NCBI RefSeq assembly: GCF_038593855.1
Contig: NZ_CP151996.1
Location: 2,666,001-2,730,000 of the forward strand
DNA: 64,000 nucleotides
Source: Lysinibacillus sp. FSL M8-0337
Lineage (GTDB): Bacteria > Bacillota > Bacilli > Bacillales_A > Planococcaceae
Direction of reading: 5' to 3'
Shown here: positions 56,995-64,000 of the stretch, one piece after another
Layout of the letters: every line of letters starts with the position of its first letter
Numbering within the stretch: the first letter of the stretch is position 1
Translations under genes and position numbers: made by a program
The notes under the pieces: model-generated
The model's database searches: none
The model's input: only the letters and a program-made list of their open reading frames with translations
Told to the model about the DNA's origin: nothing

Positions 56995-57629
56995 CGCGTT
57001 TCTCCCGTCAATAGTTGTTGTAAAAATGCCTCTCGTCGATCAATTTCTCCATTACGTGTCCATTCTAATAAGTTTGGCTCAAGAAGTGCTTGTAACGCTG
57101 CACGTCTTTGCTCACCTTTTTCAAAATTGGCTGCAACCATTAGTCGAGCTTGCTGTAAAAAACAAACATACTCTTCATAAATAGCATCGAATTGCTCAGC
57201 TAAATCTTGTTTTATTTTTCGTGCAAGAGCTGGACTTGCACCAGATGTAGATACCGTCAGCACTAATGGACCGCGACGAACAGTTGCTGGTGTAATAAAA
57301 TCACTTTCACCTTGTACATCTGCGCGATTTAAAAGCTGCCAATGTTGAGCTGCCTCTTGTACCGCATCGTTGACGTTGGTATCATTTGTCGCAGCGATAA
57401 TAAGCGTTGCATCATCTAAATCACGTGGTTCAAATTCCTTGTCACGCCATGTAATTTCGCCTGATTTGACAAGGGGCACTAAAGTGTCATGTAAAGTCGG
57501 GCTAACGACGACAATGTTTGCTTTCGCTGGTAGTAGGGAAGCAACCTTTTGAGTCGCTACATGCCCACCACCAACAATGACAACGGTTTTAAATTCGATA
57601 TTAAGATGGATAGGAAAATAATTAGTCAT
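56991..57629 (-). CDS. sirC: Precorrin-2 dehydrogenase / sirohydrochlorin synthase (SirC-like)
   Basis: A 212-aa protein with an N-terminal NAD-binding fold (VVIVGGGHVATQKVASLL near residue 14), a central GPLVLTVSTSGASPALARKIKQDL block near 115 and a helical C-terminal part. It oxidises precorrin-2 to sirohydrochlorin. The fold is shared with Met8p and CysG, some of which also chelate metal. It overlaps cbiA by 8 bp upstream and cobA by 4 bp downstream, so production of sirohydrochlorin is tied to the operon. Confidence 0.92.
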   Translation of the reverse strand: MTNYFPIHLNIEFKTVVIVGGGHVATQKVASLLPAKANIVVVSPTLHDTLVPLVKSGEITWRDKEFEPRDLDDATLIIAATNDTNVNDAVQEAAQHWQLLNRADVQGESDFITPATVRRGPLVLTVSTSGASPALARKIKQDLAEQFDAIYEEYVCFLQQARLMVAANFEKGEQRRAALQALLEPNLLEWTRNGEIDRREAFLQQLLTGETR

Positions 57630-58989
57630 ATGTTTTCACCTTCTTACAAGCAGTTAACCAGTTATCTACTAGCTTAGGGTTAGAAACAAAATGAAAATGC
57701 GTATACCCCGCTACTACATTGCCTGTTTGATAACCTTCTTGTTTTTTGCCAAAACGTCCTTGTGTTTCGTAAGCGGGCGTATCGTGCTTACCACTGTATG
57801 TGGAATAATGGAATTCATGGCCTTTTGCTTCTTCATTTTTTCCGATTAAAAAGTTAGACGCAGTGCCAAAAATTTCACGATAACCAAGTGCTGCAAGCTT
57901 TGTTTGCATCATTACTTCACCTGGAATAACACCTAGCATTTCATAGCGCTCACCATGGCTGTTGGTAATAGCTTCTGTTAAATACATAAAGCCTCCACAT
58001 TCAGCTAATGTAGGACAACCTTTTGCAATTGCCTCACGAATGGAATTTTTTACGACCGTATTTTTTGCAAGTGTATCGGCAAATTCCTCTGGGAACCCCC
58101 CACCAATATAAAGACCATCTGCTTCAGCAGGAACAGGTTCATTAGCAAGTGGTGAGAAAAATTGCAATGTGGCTCCTTTTGCTCGTAATAATGCTAAATT
58201 TTCTTCGTAATAGAAGTTGAATGCAGCATCTTTTGCAACCGCAATACAAATATTTTGTGATGGTTGTGCCGCAAATAGCTGACCTGTCTCTTGTAGGACG
58301 GGTGCCTTTGTTAAAGCTAACAATAAATCCAAATCAATCGTCTCTGCCATTAGAGCACCTAGCTTGTTAAAAAATGTATCAAGCTCGCCTCGTTCAATAG
58401 CTGGAATAAGCCCTAAATGACGACTTGGAATATCAATGCCTGTTTCTCGCTTTAAATAGCCGATAACCGGAATACCACATTCTTGCTCAATCGCGGCTTT
58501 GGCAATTTCATAGTGACCGACACTGCCTACTTGATTGGCAATAACGCCAACAATAGTAGGCTTGTCAGATAAAAGTTGAAAGCCCTTGACTACAGCAGCT
58601 ACACTGCGAGCCATACTTGCGCAATTGACAATTAAAATAACAGGGCTTTCTGTAACAACACTGATTTCTGCTGCCGAACCTTCATCCGATAACGGACTTT
58701 TGCCATCGTAAAAGCCCATCACCCCTTCAATAATTGAGACGTCTGCATCTTTGCTTGCACGTGCAACAATATCTCGGACTGCATCATGCGAAAACATCCA
58801 GCTATCAATATTCCGTGATACACGTCCTGTTACCGCTGTATGATAACTAGGGTCAATATAATCTGGACCACATTTAAACCCTTGCACGACATTGCCTTTT
58901 TCTTGCAATGCTTTCATCAGTCCTATCGTGAATGTTGTCTTACCAACGCCACTGCCTGTCCCTGCAAGTACAAAGCGATTTGTTTGCAT
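57622..58989 (-). CDS. cbiA: Cobyrinate a,c-diamide synthase
   Basis: A 455-aa glutamine-dependent amidase that amidates the a and c side chains of cobyrinate. N-terminal ATPase domain begins VLAGTGSGVGKTTFTIGLM. The C-terminal amidotransferase has the Cys in TLAECGGFMYLTE near residue 327 and the His in GYTHFHF near 433. Length is normal. It lies 11 bp after cbiG. Confidence 0.95.
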   Translation of the reverse strand: MQTNRFVLAGTGSGVGKTTFTIGLMKALQEKGNVVQGFKCGPDYIDPSYHTAVTGRVSRNIDSWMFSHDAVRDIVARASKDADVSIIEGVMGFYDGKSPLSDEGSAAEISVVTESPVILIVNCASMARSVAAVVKGFQLLSDKPTIVGVIANQVGSVGHYEIAKAAIEQECGIPVIGYLKRETGIDIPSRHLGLIPAIERGELDTFFNKLGALMAETIDLDLLLALTKAPVLQETGQLFAAQPSQNICIAVAKDAAFNFYYEENLALLRAKGATLQFFSPLANEPVPAEADGLYIGGGFPEEFADTLAKNTVVKNSIREAIAKGCPTLAECGGFMYLTEAITNSHGERYEMLGVIPGEVMMQTKLAALGYREIFGTASNFLIGKNEEAKGHEFHYSTYSGKHDTPAYETQGRFGKKQEGYQTGNVVAGYTHFHFVSNPKLVDNWLTACKKVKTYD

Positions 58990-59000
58990 AAGCCCCCTCC

Positions 59001-60122
59001 TTAAAATACTAATCTTGCTACCGAAATCGTAGCATTGCCTGATTTTTTCTTAGTTAATACGAGCGATTCCACCTGTGCATAACGCATCGCAGCTGGTTCA
59101 CTTACGCCATACGCCCCTGTATATTTAAAGACCGTTTCAGAGGGTGATGGGAAATTTATTTCATTTAATTGTGCTGGCGTATATGTTACGAACTCCCAAT
59201 CATACTTTTTCGTTAGTTCAATAAAGCACATTTCATCTTTCTTCAAATCAATTGTACATAGTGCTTTGACACTTTTTTTCGATAGCTTTAATTCAGCTAG
59301 TGTTTCATCAATCAGCTGTTCAATTTCCTCAACAGACGTCCCACGGTTACAACCCATACCAAGGACAACTGATTTCGGTCGATAAATAACACCATTTTCC
59401 AACAGCACTTCTTCCTCTGGTTCAATGAGTCGGTCGGTAATCAATAGCGTAGCATGCGGTTGCGCTGCAATTGCCGCTTGTGTTGAAGGATAAATTTTTA
59501 TTTGCTCCGGCATTGGTGTATCACGCATCCACCAATCACGTTCACCCGCTTCCTGTACAATCGCCACATGTTCTTCATTAACGACTGAGGCACTAACTGG
59601 TGTTAATTTATCAGCACTGTCCCATACCCAGCCAAAACGTGCCCCAAATAAATCAACGGGAATTGTTTTTTGCACGTCAGAAGCTGTTGTGATAATAGGA
59701 TTTGCTCCTAGTGCCGCTGCCACTTCATGCGTTAGCTCATTGGCGCCACCTAAATGACCCGATAACACACTAATGACATTTTCTCCTCTATCATCAATCA
59801 CTACAACACCTGGGTCAGTCTTCTTATCTTGTAAAATAGGTGCAATCATGCGCACAACCGCACCAAGTGAAATAATTAATATTAACCCTTTATACTGCTT
59901 AAAGAGTGTTGGCAGTAATAAACGAACCGTTCCAGTAAAAAGCTGAATATGCTTTTCATCTTCGTCGCCCTGTTCAAACTTACTCATATAATATAAATCG
60001 CTTGCCGCAAAAGTCTGCTGTAGTTTCCGTCCGATTTGCACACCATGCTTTGTAATGGCAACCACTGCATAGGGATTGCGCTGCTCCACTTCAGGTAGCA
60101 TACCTTCTTGTAATTCAATCAC
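59001..60122 (-). CDS. cbiG: Cobalt-precorrin-5A hydrolase
   Basis: A 373-aa CbiG protein that opens the delta-lactone of cobalt-precorrin-5A and releases acetaldehyde, a marker of the anaerobic pathway. The N-terminal domain has VISLGAVVRMIAPILQDKKTDPGVVVID near residues 78-107 and SVLSGHLGGANELT near 114; the C-terminal CbiG domain begins VVLGMGCNRGTSVEEIEQLI near 245. It overlaps cbiF by 8 bp. Confidence 0.94.
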   Translation of the reverse strand: MIELQEGMLPEVEQRNPYAVVAITKHGVQIGRKLQQTFAASDLYYMSKFEQGDEDEKHIQLFTGTVRLLLPTLFKQYKGLILIISLGAVVRMIAPILQDKKTDPGVVVIDDRGENVISVLSGHLGGANELTHEVAAALGANPIITTASDVQKTIPVDLFGARFGWVWDSADKLTPVSASVVNEEHVAIVQEAGERDWWMRDTPMPEQIKIYPSTQAAIAAQPHATLLITDRLIEPEEEVLLENGVIYRPKSVVLGMGCNRGTSVEEIEQLIDETLAELKLSKKSVKALCTIDLKKDEMCFIELTKKYDWEFVTYTPAQLNEINFPSPSETVFKYTGAYGVSEPAAMRYAQVESLVLTKKKSGNATISVARLVF

Positions 60123-60900
60123 TTGTCTTCACACCTTTGCGGAAGCCATGTGTAAAGGTCGCATCATATAATTTCGAACGGTACTCATCCTTATCATGAA
60201 TATTCGGGTCTAATGCCCATCCTGCTAAAATCATGGCATGCTTGCGAATACCATTGACACGCATTGCCTCATCTAGCTCAACTAATGTCGTACGGACAAT
60301 TTTTTGATCTGGCCATGTGGCACGTTGAATAACCGCAACAGGTGTATTATCAGCCCATCCAGCACTTTGCAATTCTTTGACGATTTTTTTTGTTAGCGTG
60401 GCACTTAAGAACAGCGCAATCGTACAATGATGGCTAGCGAGATCTCGTAGCTTTTCAAACTCTGGTACAGGTGTACGTCCTTCTGCACGTGTTAAAATAA
60501 GCGTTTGTGTTAAATCAGGAATCGTTAACTCGGCACCAATCGCTGCGGCTGAAGCAAATACCGAACTAACGCCTGGAATCACTTCGTAGCCAATTCCTTC
60601 CTTCTTTAATAATGCAACTTGTTCCATAATGGCACCATACATCGCTGGATCACCTGTATGCATACGCGCGACTACTTTCCCTGCATTGACACGTTCAACC
60701 ATGACGGCAACCATTTCTTCTAAATGCATGCCGGCTGTTCGAATCACTTCCGCATCTGGCTTTGCTTTTGCGATCAGGTCTTCATTTACTAATGAATCTG
60801 TATACATCACAACGTCTGCTGTTTGAAGCATATGTAAACCCTTTACAGTAATTAAATCGGGGTCCCCTGGGCCTGCACCGACAATATATATTTTTTTCAT
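60115..60900 (-). CDS. cbiF: Cobalt-precorrin-4 C11-methyltransferase
   Basis: A 261-aa SAM enzyme that methylates C11 of the ring. It begins IYIVGAGPGDPDLITVKGL, has RMHTGDPAMYGAIMEQ near residue 78 and YEVIPGVSSVFASAAAIGAELTIP near 104, typical of CbiF/CobM. It starts at the base where cbiL ends (1-bp overlap), indicating tight coupling. Confidence 0.95.
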   Translation of the reverse strand: MKKIYIVGAGPGDPDLITVKGLHMLQTADVVMYTDSLVNEDLIAKAKPDAEVIRTAGMHLEEMVAVMVERVNAGKVVARMHTGDPAMYGAIMEQVALLKKEGIGYEVIPGVSSVFASAAAIGAELTIPDLTQTLILTRAEGRTPVPEFEKLRDLASHHCTIALFLSATLTKKIVKELQSAGWADNTPVAVIQRATWPDQKIVRTTLVELDEAMRVNGIRKHAMILAGWALDPNIHDKDEYRSKLYDATFTHGFRKGVKTSD

Positions 60901-61607
60901 TATTTACGCACCACCATTAACGTTAAATATTCTAAATCAACACCGTCTAGTTCACGTACATCCCAAATAATTTCCTCATCAGACGTTACCTTTGTGACAA
61001 CGGACGCTTTATCAAGTAAATCTAAATCACGCAGTACTTCTAGCATTAAATCAATTACTTTTGCTACTTTTATAAATACGACAGCATCATGGCTTTCTAT
61101 CGCTTCACGCATCGCTTCATAATTATCATGGGCTGGTATAATGGCAACACGATCATCTCCATCAGCAAGGGCGATGCCTAGGCGGGATGCAGAACCGTTG
61201 AATGAAGAAATACCCGGTACTGTGCGAATTTCTACATCTGGATGCATGTCCTGCATGAGCTTCATCATATGGATAAACGTACTGTATAGCAGAGGGTCCC
61301 CTTCTGTCACAAACGCTACGTCCTTCCCTTCTTGCAATTTACCATAGACCAGTTCAACAGACTTCGTCCATTCACGTTCTAAGACGGCTTCATCTTTTGT
61401 CATGGGGAAAACGAGACCTAGCATATCTTTTTCCTCTGGGTTGATATAGACATCTACAATACGATGCGCATAACTTTTGCTACCTTTTAACTTTTTAGGG
61501 TACGCAATAACAGGCGACTCCTGAATAACGCGGAATGCCTTTACTGTAATTAATTCTGGATCGCCAGGGCCAACGCCTAAGCCATATAAAATGCCAAGAT
61601 TACTCAT
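60900..61607 (-). CDS. cbiL: Precorrin-2 / cobalt-factor II C20-methyltransferase
   Basis: A 235-aa SAM enzyme that methylates C20. It begins [20 protein letters not shown], with [16 protein letters not shown] near residue 97 and [18 protein letters not shown] near 125. Length and the opening motif match CbiL/CobI. It overlaps cbiET by 8 bp and cbiF by 1 bp. Confidence 0.94.
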   Translation of the reverse strand: MSNLGILYGLGVGPGDPELITVKAFRVIQESPVIAYPKKLKGSKSYAHRIVDVYINPEEKDMLGLVFPMTKDEAVLEREWTKSVELVYGKLQEGKDVAFVTEGDPLLYSTFIHMMKLMQDMHPDVEIRTVPGISSFNGSASRLGIALADGDDRVAIIPAHDNYEAMREAIESHDAVVFIKVAKVIDLMLEVLRDLDLLDKASVVTKVTSDEEIIWDVRELDGVDLEYLTLMVVRK

Positions 61608-62820
61608 GATTTTCTTCCTTTCGATATGCCGAAATAATATAAATTGGGTTTAATGGGACAAAGCGCGTCATATCTAAAATTGGTTTACTACGCGCAAGTT
61701 GTGCCTGTAAAATTTCCACTGCAAAGCCACATGCTTTAAACGCCTCGACTGCTTTATATAAATTTTCGATTGTAGCCGCATTTAAGACAATGCGACCATT
61801 TGGCTTTAAACGTGTGCAGCATAACTGCAATAGCTCGACCATTTCTCCGCCTGTACCGCCGATAAAAATGGCATCTGGATCTGGGAATTGCTCTAGTCCA
61901 CCAGGCGCTTTACTATGGATAGCCGTTATATCGACACGGAATTTCTGTTGATTTTGCAGGCAGTTTTCTAAATCAGGTGCATTTTTTTCTACTGCAAACA
62001 CTTGACCTTCTGGTGCAAGTTTTCCTGCTTCAATGGCCATGGAGCCTGTGCACGTACCTACATCCCAAATCGTACTGTCCTTTTGAAGCTGCATTGCTTG
62101 CAAACTTAATACACGGATTTCTTTTTTCGTAATAAGTCCTTTGTCAGGCTTACGTTGTGAAAACGCTTCATCATCAATGCCAAGTGCATAGCGCTTTGGG
62201 GCTGATGTTTGCTGTAAAATCACAACATTTAGGGGGGAAAACTTCGCTTCTTCTAATTCATCAAGAGAGTACCAGCCATATTTTTCATCAGCACCTTGTA
62301 AATTCTCTGCAACAAAAGCGCGGTATTCCGTCATGCCAAAATGCTTTAAATAGCGTGCCAGCGCATTTGGATTATTCTCGGCATCAGTCAGCAATGCCAC
62401 TTTCTTTTTACCATCAATACGTTGTGCCAGACCTTTTATCGGGCGCCCATGAATACTTGTTACATAGGCATCCTGCCAGCTCTCACCCATTTTTGAAAAG
62501 GCAAGCTGGACGGAACTCATATATGGATACACTTCAATCGTAAGCTTTTTGGCTAAATAGCCTCCGATACCATAAAAAAGTGGATCACCTGACGCTAAAA
62601 TAACGGTCTTTCTCGTTTCTTCAGATAGTCTTTCAACGAGCGATGAAAGACCACCCTTAATGACGATTTTTTCGCCTGCAAAGCTTGGGAAAAAATCAAG
62701 GACACGCCCACCACCAACGAGCACTTCACAGTCTGTAATCCACTGTCTATACTGAGGAAGTAAACTTTCCTGTCCGTTATCCCCGATCCCAATTAATTTC
62801 ATCGATTGATGCAATGTCAT
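61600..62820 (-). CDS. cbiET: Precorrin-6Y C5,15-methyltransferase and C12-decarboxylase, CbiE-CbiT fusion
   Basis: A 406-aa bifunctional protein equivalent to CobL. The N-terminal CbiE part (about residues 1-205) has the tetrapyrrole methylase blocks [18 protein letters not shown] near 75 and [12 protein letters not shown] near 108. The C-terminal CbiT part has a separate SAM motif [20 protein letters not shown] near 255 and [12 protein letters not shown] near 320. Either ATG at 62820 or at 62802 could start translation; the first overlaps cbiD by 44 bp. In many bacteria CbiE and CbiT are separate genes. Confidence 0.93.
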   Translation of the reverse strand: MTLHQSMKLIGIGDNGQESLLPQYRQWITDCEVLVGGGRVLDFFPSFAGEKIVIKGGLSSLVERLSEETRKTVILASGDPLFYGIGGYLAKKLTIEVYPYMSSVQLAFSKMGESWQDAYVTSIHGRPIKGLAQRIDGKKKVALLTDAENNPNALARYLKHFGMTEYRAFVAENLQGADEKYGWYSLDELEEAKFSPLNVVILQQTSAPKRYALGIDDEAFSQRKPDKGLITKKEIRVLSLQAMQLQKDSTIWDVGTCTGSMAIEAGKLAPEGQVFAVEKNAPDLENCLQNQQKFRVDITAIHSKAPGGLEQFPDPDAIFIGGTGGEMVELLQLCCTRLKPNGRIVLNAATIENLYKAVEAFKACGFAVEILQAQLARSKPILDMTRFVPLNPIYIISAYRKEENHE

Positions 62821-63910
62821 CAGCCCTTCCTAGTAATTGTCCCTGCATCGAATAAATCGATGTGGAGAGCGTCAAGCCACCTCTAATATGGTGTAATGAT
62901 GAATAACAACACGCTTCACATAAATGATGAAAAAATGCATCATACCCTTTATCCGCCATTATTTCACCAACTTGAGAGGCGGTATTCGCTGCTCTAACTT
63001 GTTCAACGGTCTCTTCATCTGCCCCAACATCTATTGCTAACTGTGCTAAAAAATTAAAATCAATCGCTGCACTTTTGGAGTGCACCATCATCACCCCTTG
63101 CGCTACCTTTGAAAATTTCCCCATCATGCCAACGAGCGATACGCGCTTAATGCCAAGCCGTTTACAATGCTTTAACGTAAAGCCGACAAAATCACCCATT
63201 TCAATAAATGCTTCCTCAGGTAATGCAGGATACTCAGCCATGCCAAACTTTTCGCTACGTCCACCTGTTGTCACGACAACATGGTCACAGCCAGCAGCTC
63301 TTGCAACACTAATAGCTTGGACAATGCTTGCCATATAAGCGGAACTCGAAAAAGGCACGACGGTTCCCCTTGTGCCTAAAATGGAAATGCCACCAAGTAT
63401 GCCGAGCCGTCCATTTAATGTTTTTTTCGCTATTTCCTCACCATCTGGTACAGAAATAACAACATTAACGCCGCGTGTAATTTGAAAATCATCTAGCACA
63501 TCTTGCACGGTACTATGTATCATCTTACGTGGTACAGGATTGATGGCGGCTTCTCCAACAGCAACGGGCAAGCCGGGCTTTGTTACTCGCCCGACCCCAA
63601 TACCCCCATCTAAATGAATCCCTGGTGTATCAGCCCAACTTACCGTACCAATAATGAGGGCTTTATGTGTTGCATCTGGGTCATCACCAGCATCCTTTAT
63701 TGTTTCGCAACTTACTTCGTTATGACCGAACGTACATTTTTCTATCGTAAACGTTGCATCTCGCCCTATTGGCAGATGAATTGTACTCGTTTCTTGTTCT
63801 TCATTCGTAATAAGTGCTAGCAAGGCGGCCTTCGTAACGGCTGTTGCACAGGCTCCTGTTGTATAACCGTGACGCATGTCTTTAGGATCCTTTTTTGGCT
63901 TCCGCTCCAT
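62777..63910 (-). CDS. cbiD: Cobalt-precorrin-5B C1-methyltransferase
   Basis: A 377-aa CbiD, the methyltransferase specific to the anaerobic pathway. It starts with [22 protein letters not shown] near residue 13 and has the internal [27 protein letters not shown] block near 102 and [18 protein letters not shown] near 180. It overlaps cbiC by 1 bp (TAATG) and cbiET by up to 44 bp. Confidence 0.95.
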   Translation of the reverse strand: MERKPKKDPKDMRHGYTTGACATAVTKAALLALITNEEQETSTIHLPIGRDATFTIEKCTFGHNEVSCETIKDAGDDPDATHKALIIGTVSWADTPGIHLDGGIGVGRVTKPGLPVAVGEAAINPVPRKMIHSTVQDVLDDFQITRGVNVVISVPDGEEIAKKTLNGRLGILGGISILGTRGTVVPFSSSAYMASIVQAISVARAAGCDHVVVTTGGRSEKFGMAEYPALPEEAFIEMGDFVGFTLKHCKRLGIKRVSLVGMMGKFSKVAQGVMMVHSKSAAIDFNFLAQLAIDVGADEETVEQVRAANTASQVGEIMADKGYDAFFHHLCEACCYSSLHHIRGGLTLSTSIYSMQGQLLGRADDIASIDEINWDRG

Positions 63911-64000
63911 TATTTTTTCGCCTGTTCGTCCGCTAATAATGAAATGGCATTTAATGCAGCAACCGTCACTGTACTACCGCCTTTACGCCCAACATTTGTA
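63910..64000 (-). CDS. cbiC: Cobalt-precorrin-8 methylmutase, C-terminal end (partial)
   Basis: About 30 residues are visible before the TAA at 63910-63912: TNVGRKGGSTVTVAALNAIS, then LLADEQAKK. The GRKGGS pattern followed by a small-residue helix matches the C-terminus of CbiC/CobH. The stop overlaps the cbiD start by one base. The rest, and any cobalamin riboswitch, lie beyond the right edge. Confidence 0.85.
   Translation of the reverse strand, partial: TNVGRKGGSTVTVAALNAISLLADEQAKK

Overview
The window looks like chromosome from a low-GC, spore-forming Bacillaceae/Planococcaceae bacterium, most like Lysinibacillus or a relative. This is inferred from gene content: a Ger(x)C germination lipoprotein, a CdaS-type sporulation diadenylate cyclase, two T-box leaders, a yybP-ykoY riboswitch, AGGAGG ribosome-binding sites and frequent TTG starts. 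No database search was possible, so the genus is an inference. No tRNA, rRNA, transposase, phage gene or CRISPR array was seen.

Layout. 1-1277: end of a spore-germination receptor operon. 1349-5119: an ABC exporter, a manganese-riboswitch-controlled TerC protein and a ferritin. 5169-9773: a LacI regulator and an aldehyde dehydrogenase / lactonase / iron alcohol dehydrogenase operon resembling the gamma-butyrolactone (blcABC) pathway. 9887-10207: a structured intergenic repeat. 10221-13219: a single-headed dynamin-like GTPase and a ribokinase. 13410-23765: branched-chain amino acid synthesis, ilvB-ilvH-ilvC-leuA-leuB-leuC-leuD behind a Leu T-box, plus ilvD with its own promoter. 24157-31873: a lactone-oxidase-like flavoprotein with a PLP enzyme, an unannotated 35-residue ORF, nicotinamidase, MscL, and metI-metC. 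31998-38363: NUDIX, two acetyltransferases, a cupin, a diguanylate cyclase and a lipoprotein hydrolase, the last two bracketed by two copies of a small transcript cassette. 38585-45410: argG-argH, an SDR, a metallo-beta-lactamase-fold hydrolase, proC behind a Pro T-box, and an old yellow enzyme. 45548-48056: a MarR-regulated pair (luciferase-like monooxygenase and VOC dioxygenase). 48152-52553: CdaS, a small membrane protein, a chemoreceptor and RNase Z. 52651-64000: a minus-strand anaerobic cobalamin operon (cbiC, cbiD, cbiET, cbiL, cbiF, cbiG, cbiA, sirC, cobA, a nitroreductase, cobO, cobQ, a methyltransferase) that continues past the right edge.

How the parts connect. CobA and SirC make sirohydrochlorin/precorrin-2 for the corrin ring steps. 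CbiL, CbiF, CbiG, CbiD, CbiET and CbiC build the ring, CbiA and CobQ amidate it, and CobO adenosylates it. CbiH and CbiJ are not in the window. The ilv-leu cluster has all enzymes from pyruvate to the leucine precursor except the aminotransferase.

The least explained signals are: (a) the duplicated ~265-bp transcript cassette at 33985-34254 and 37663-37923, with compensatory base changes in two stems; (b) a strict 21-bp-period repeat at two intergenic sites; (c) the 321-bp element at 9887-10207; (d) the 35-residue ORF at 26816-26923; (e) the uncharacterised nitroreductase and methyltransferase in the cobalamin operon. No clearly new multi-gene system is evident; these are the best leads.
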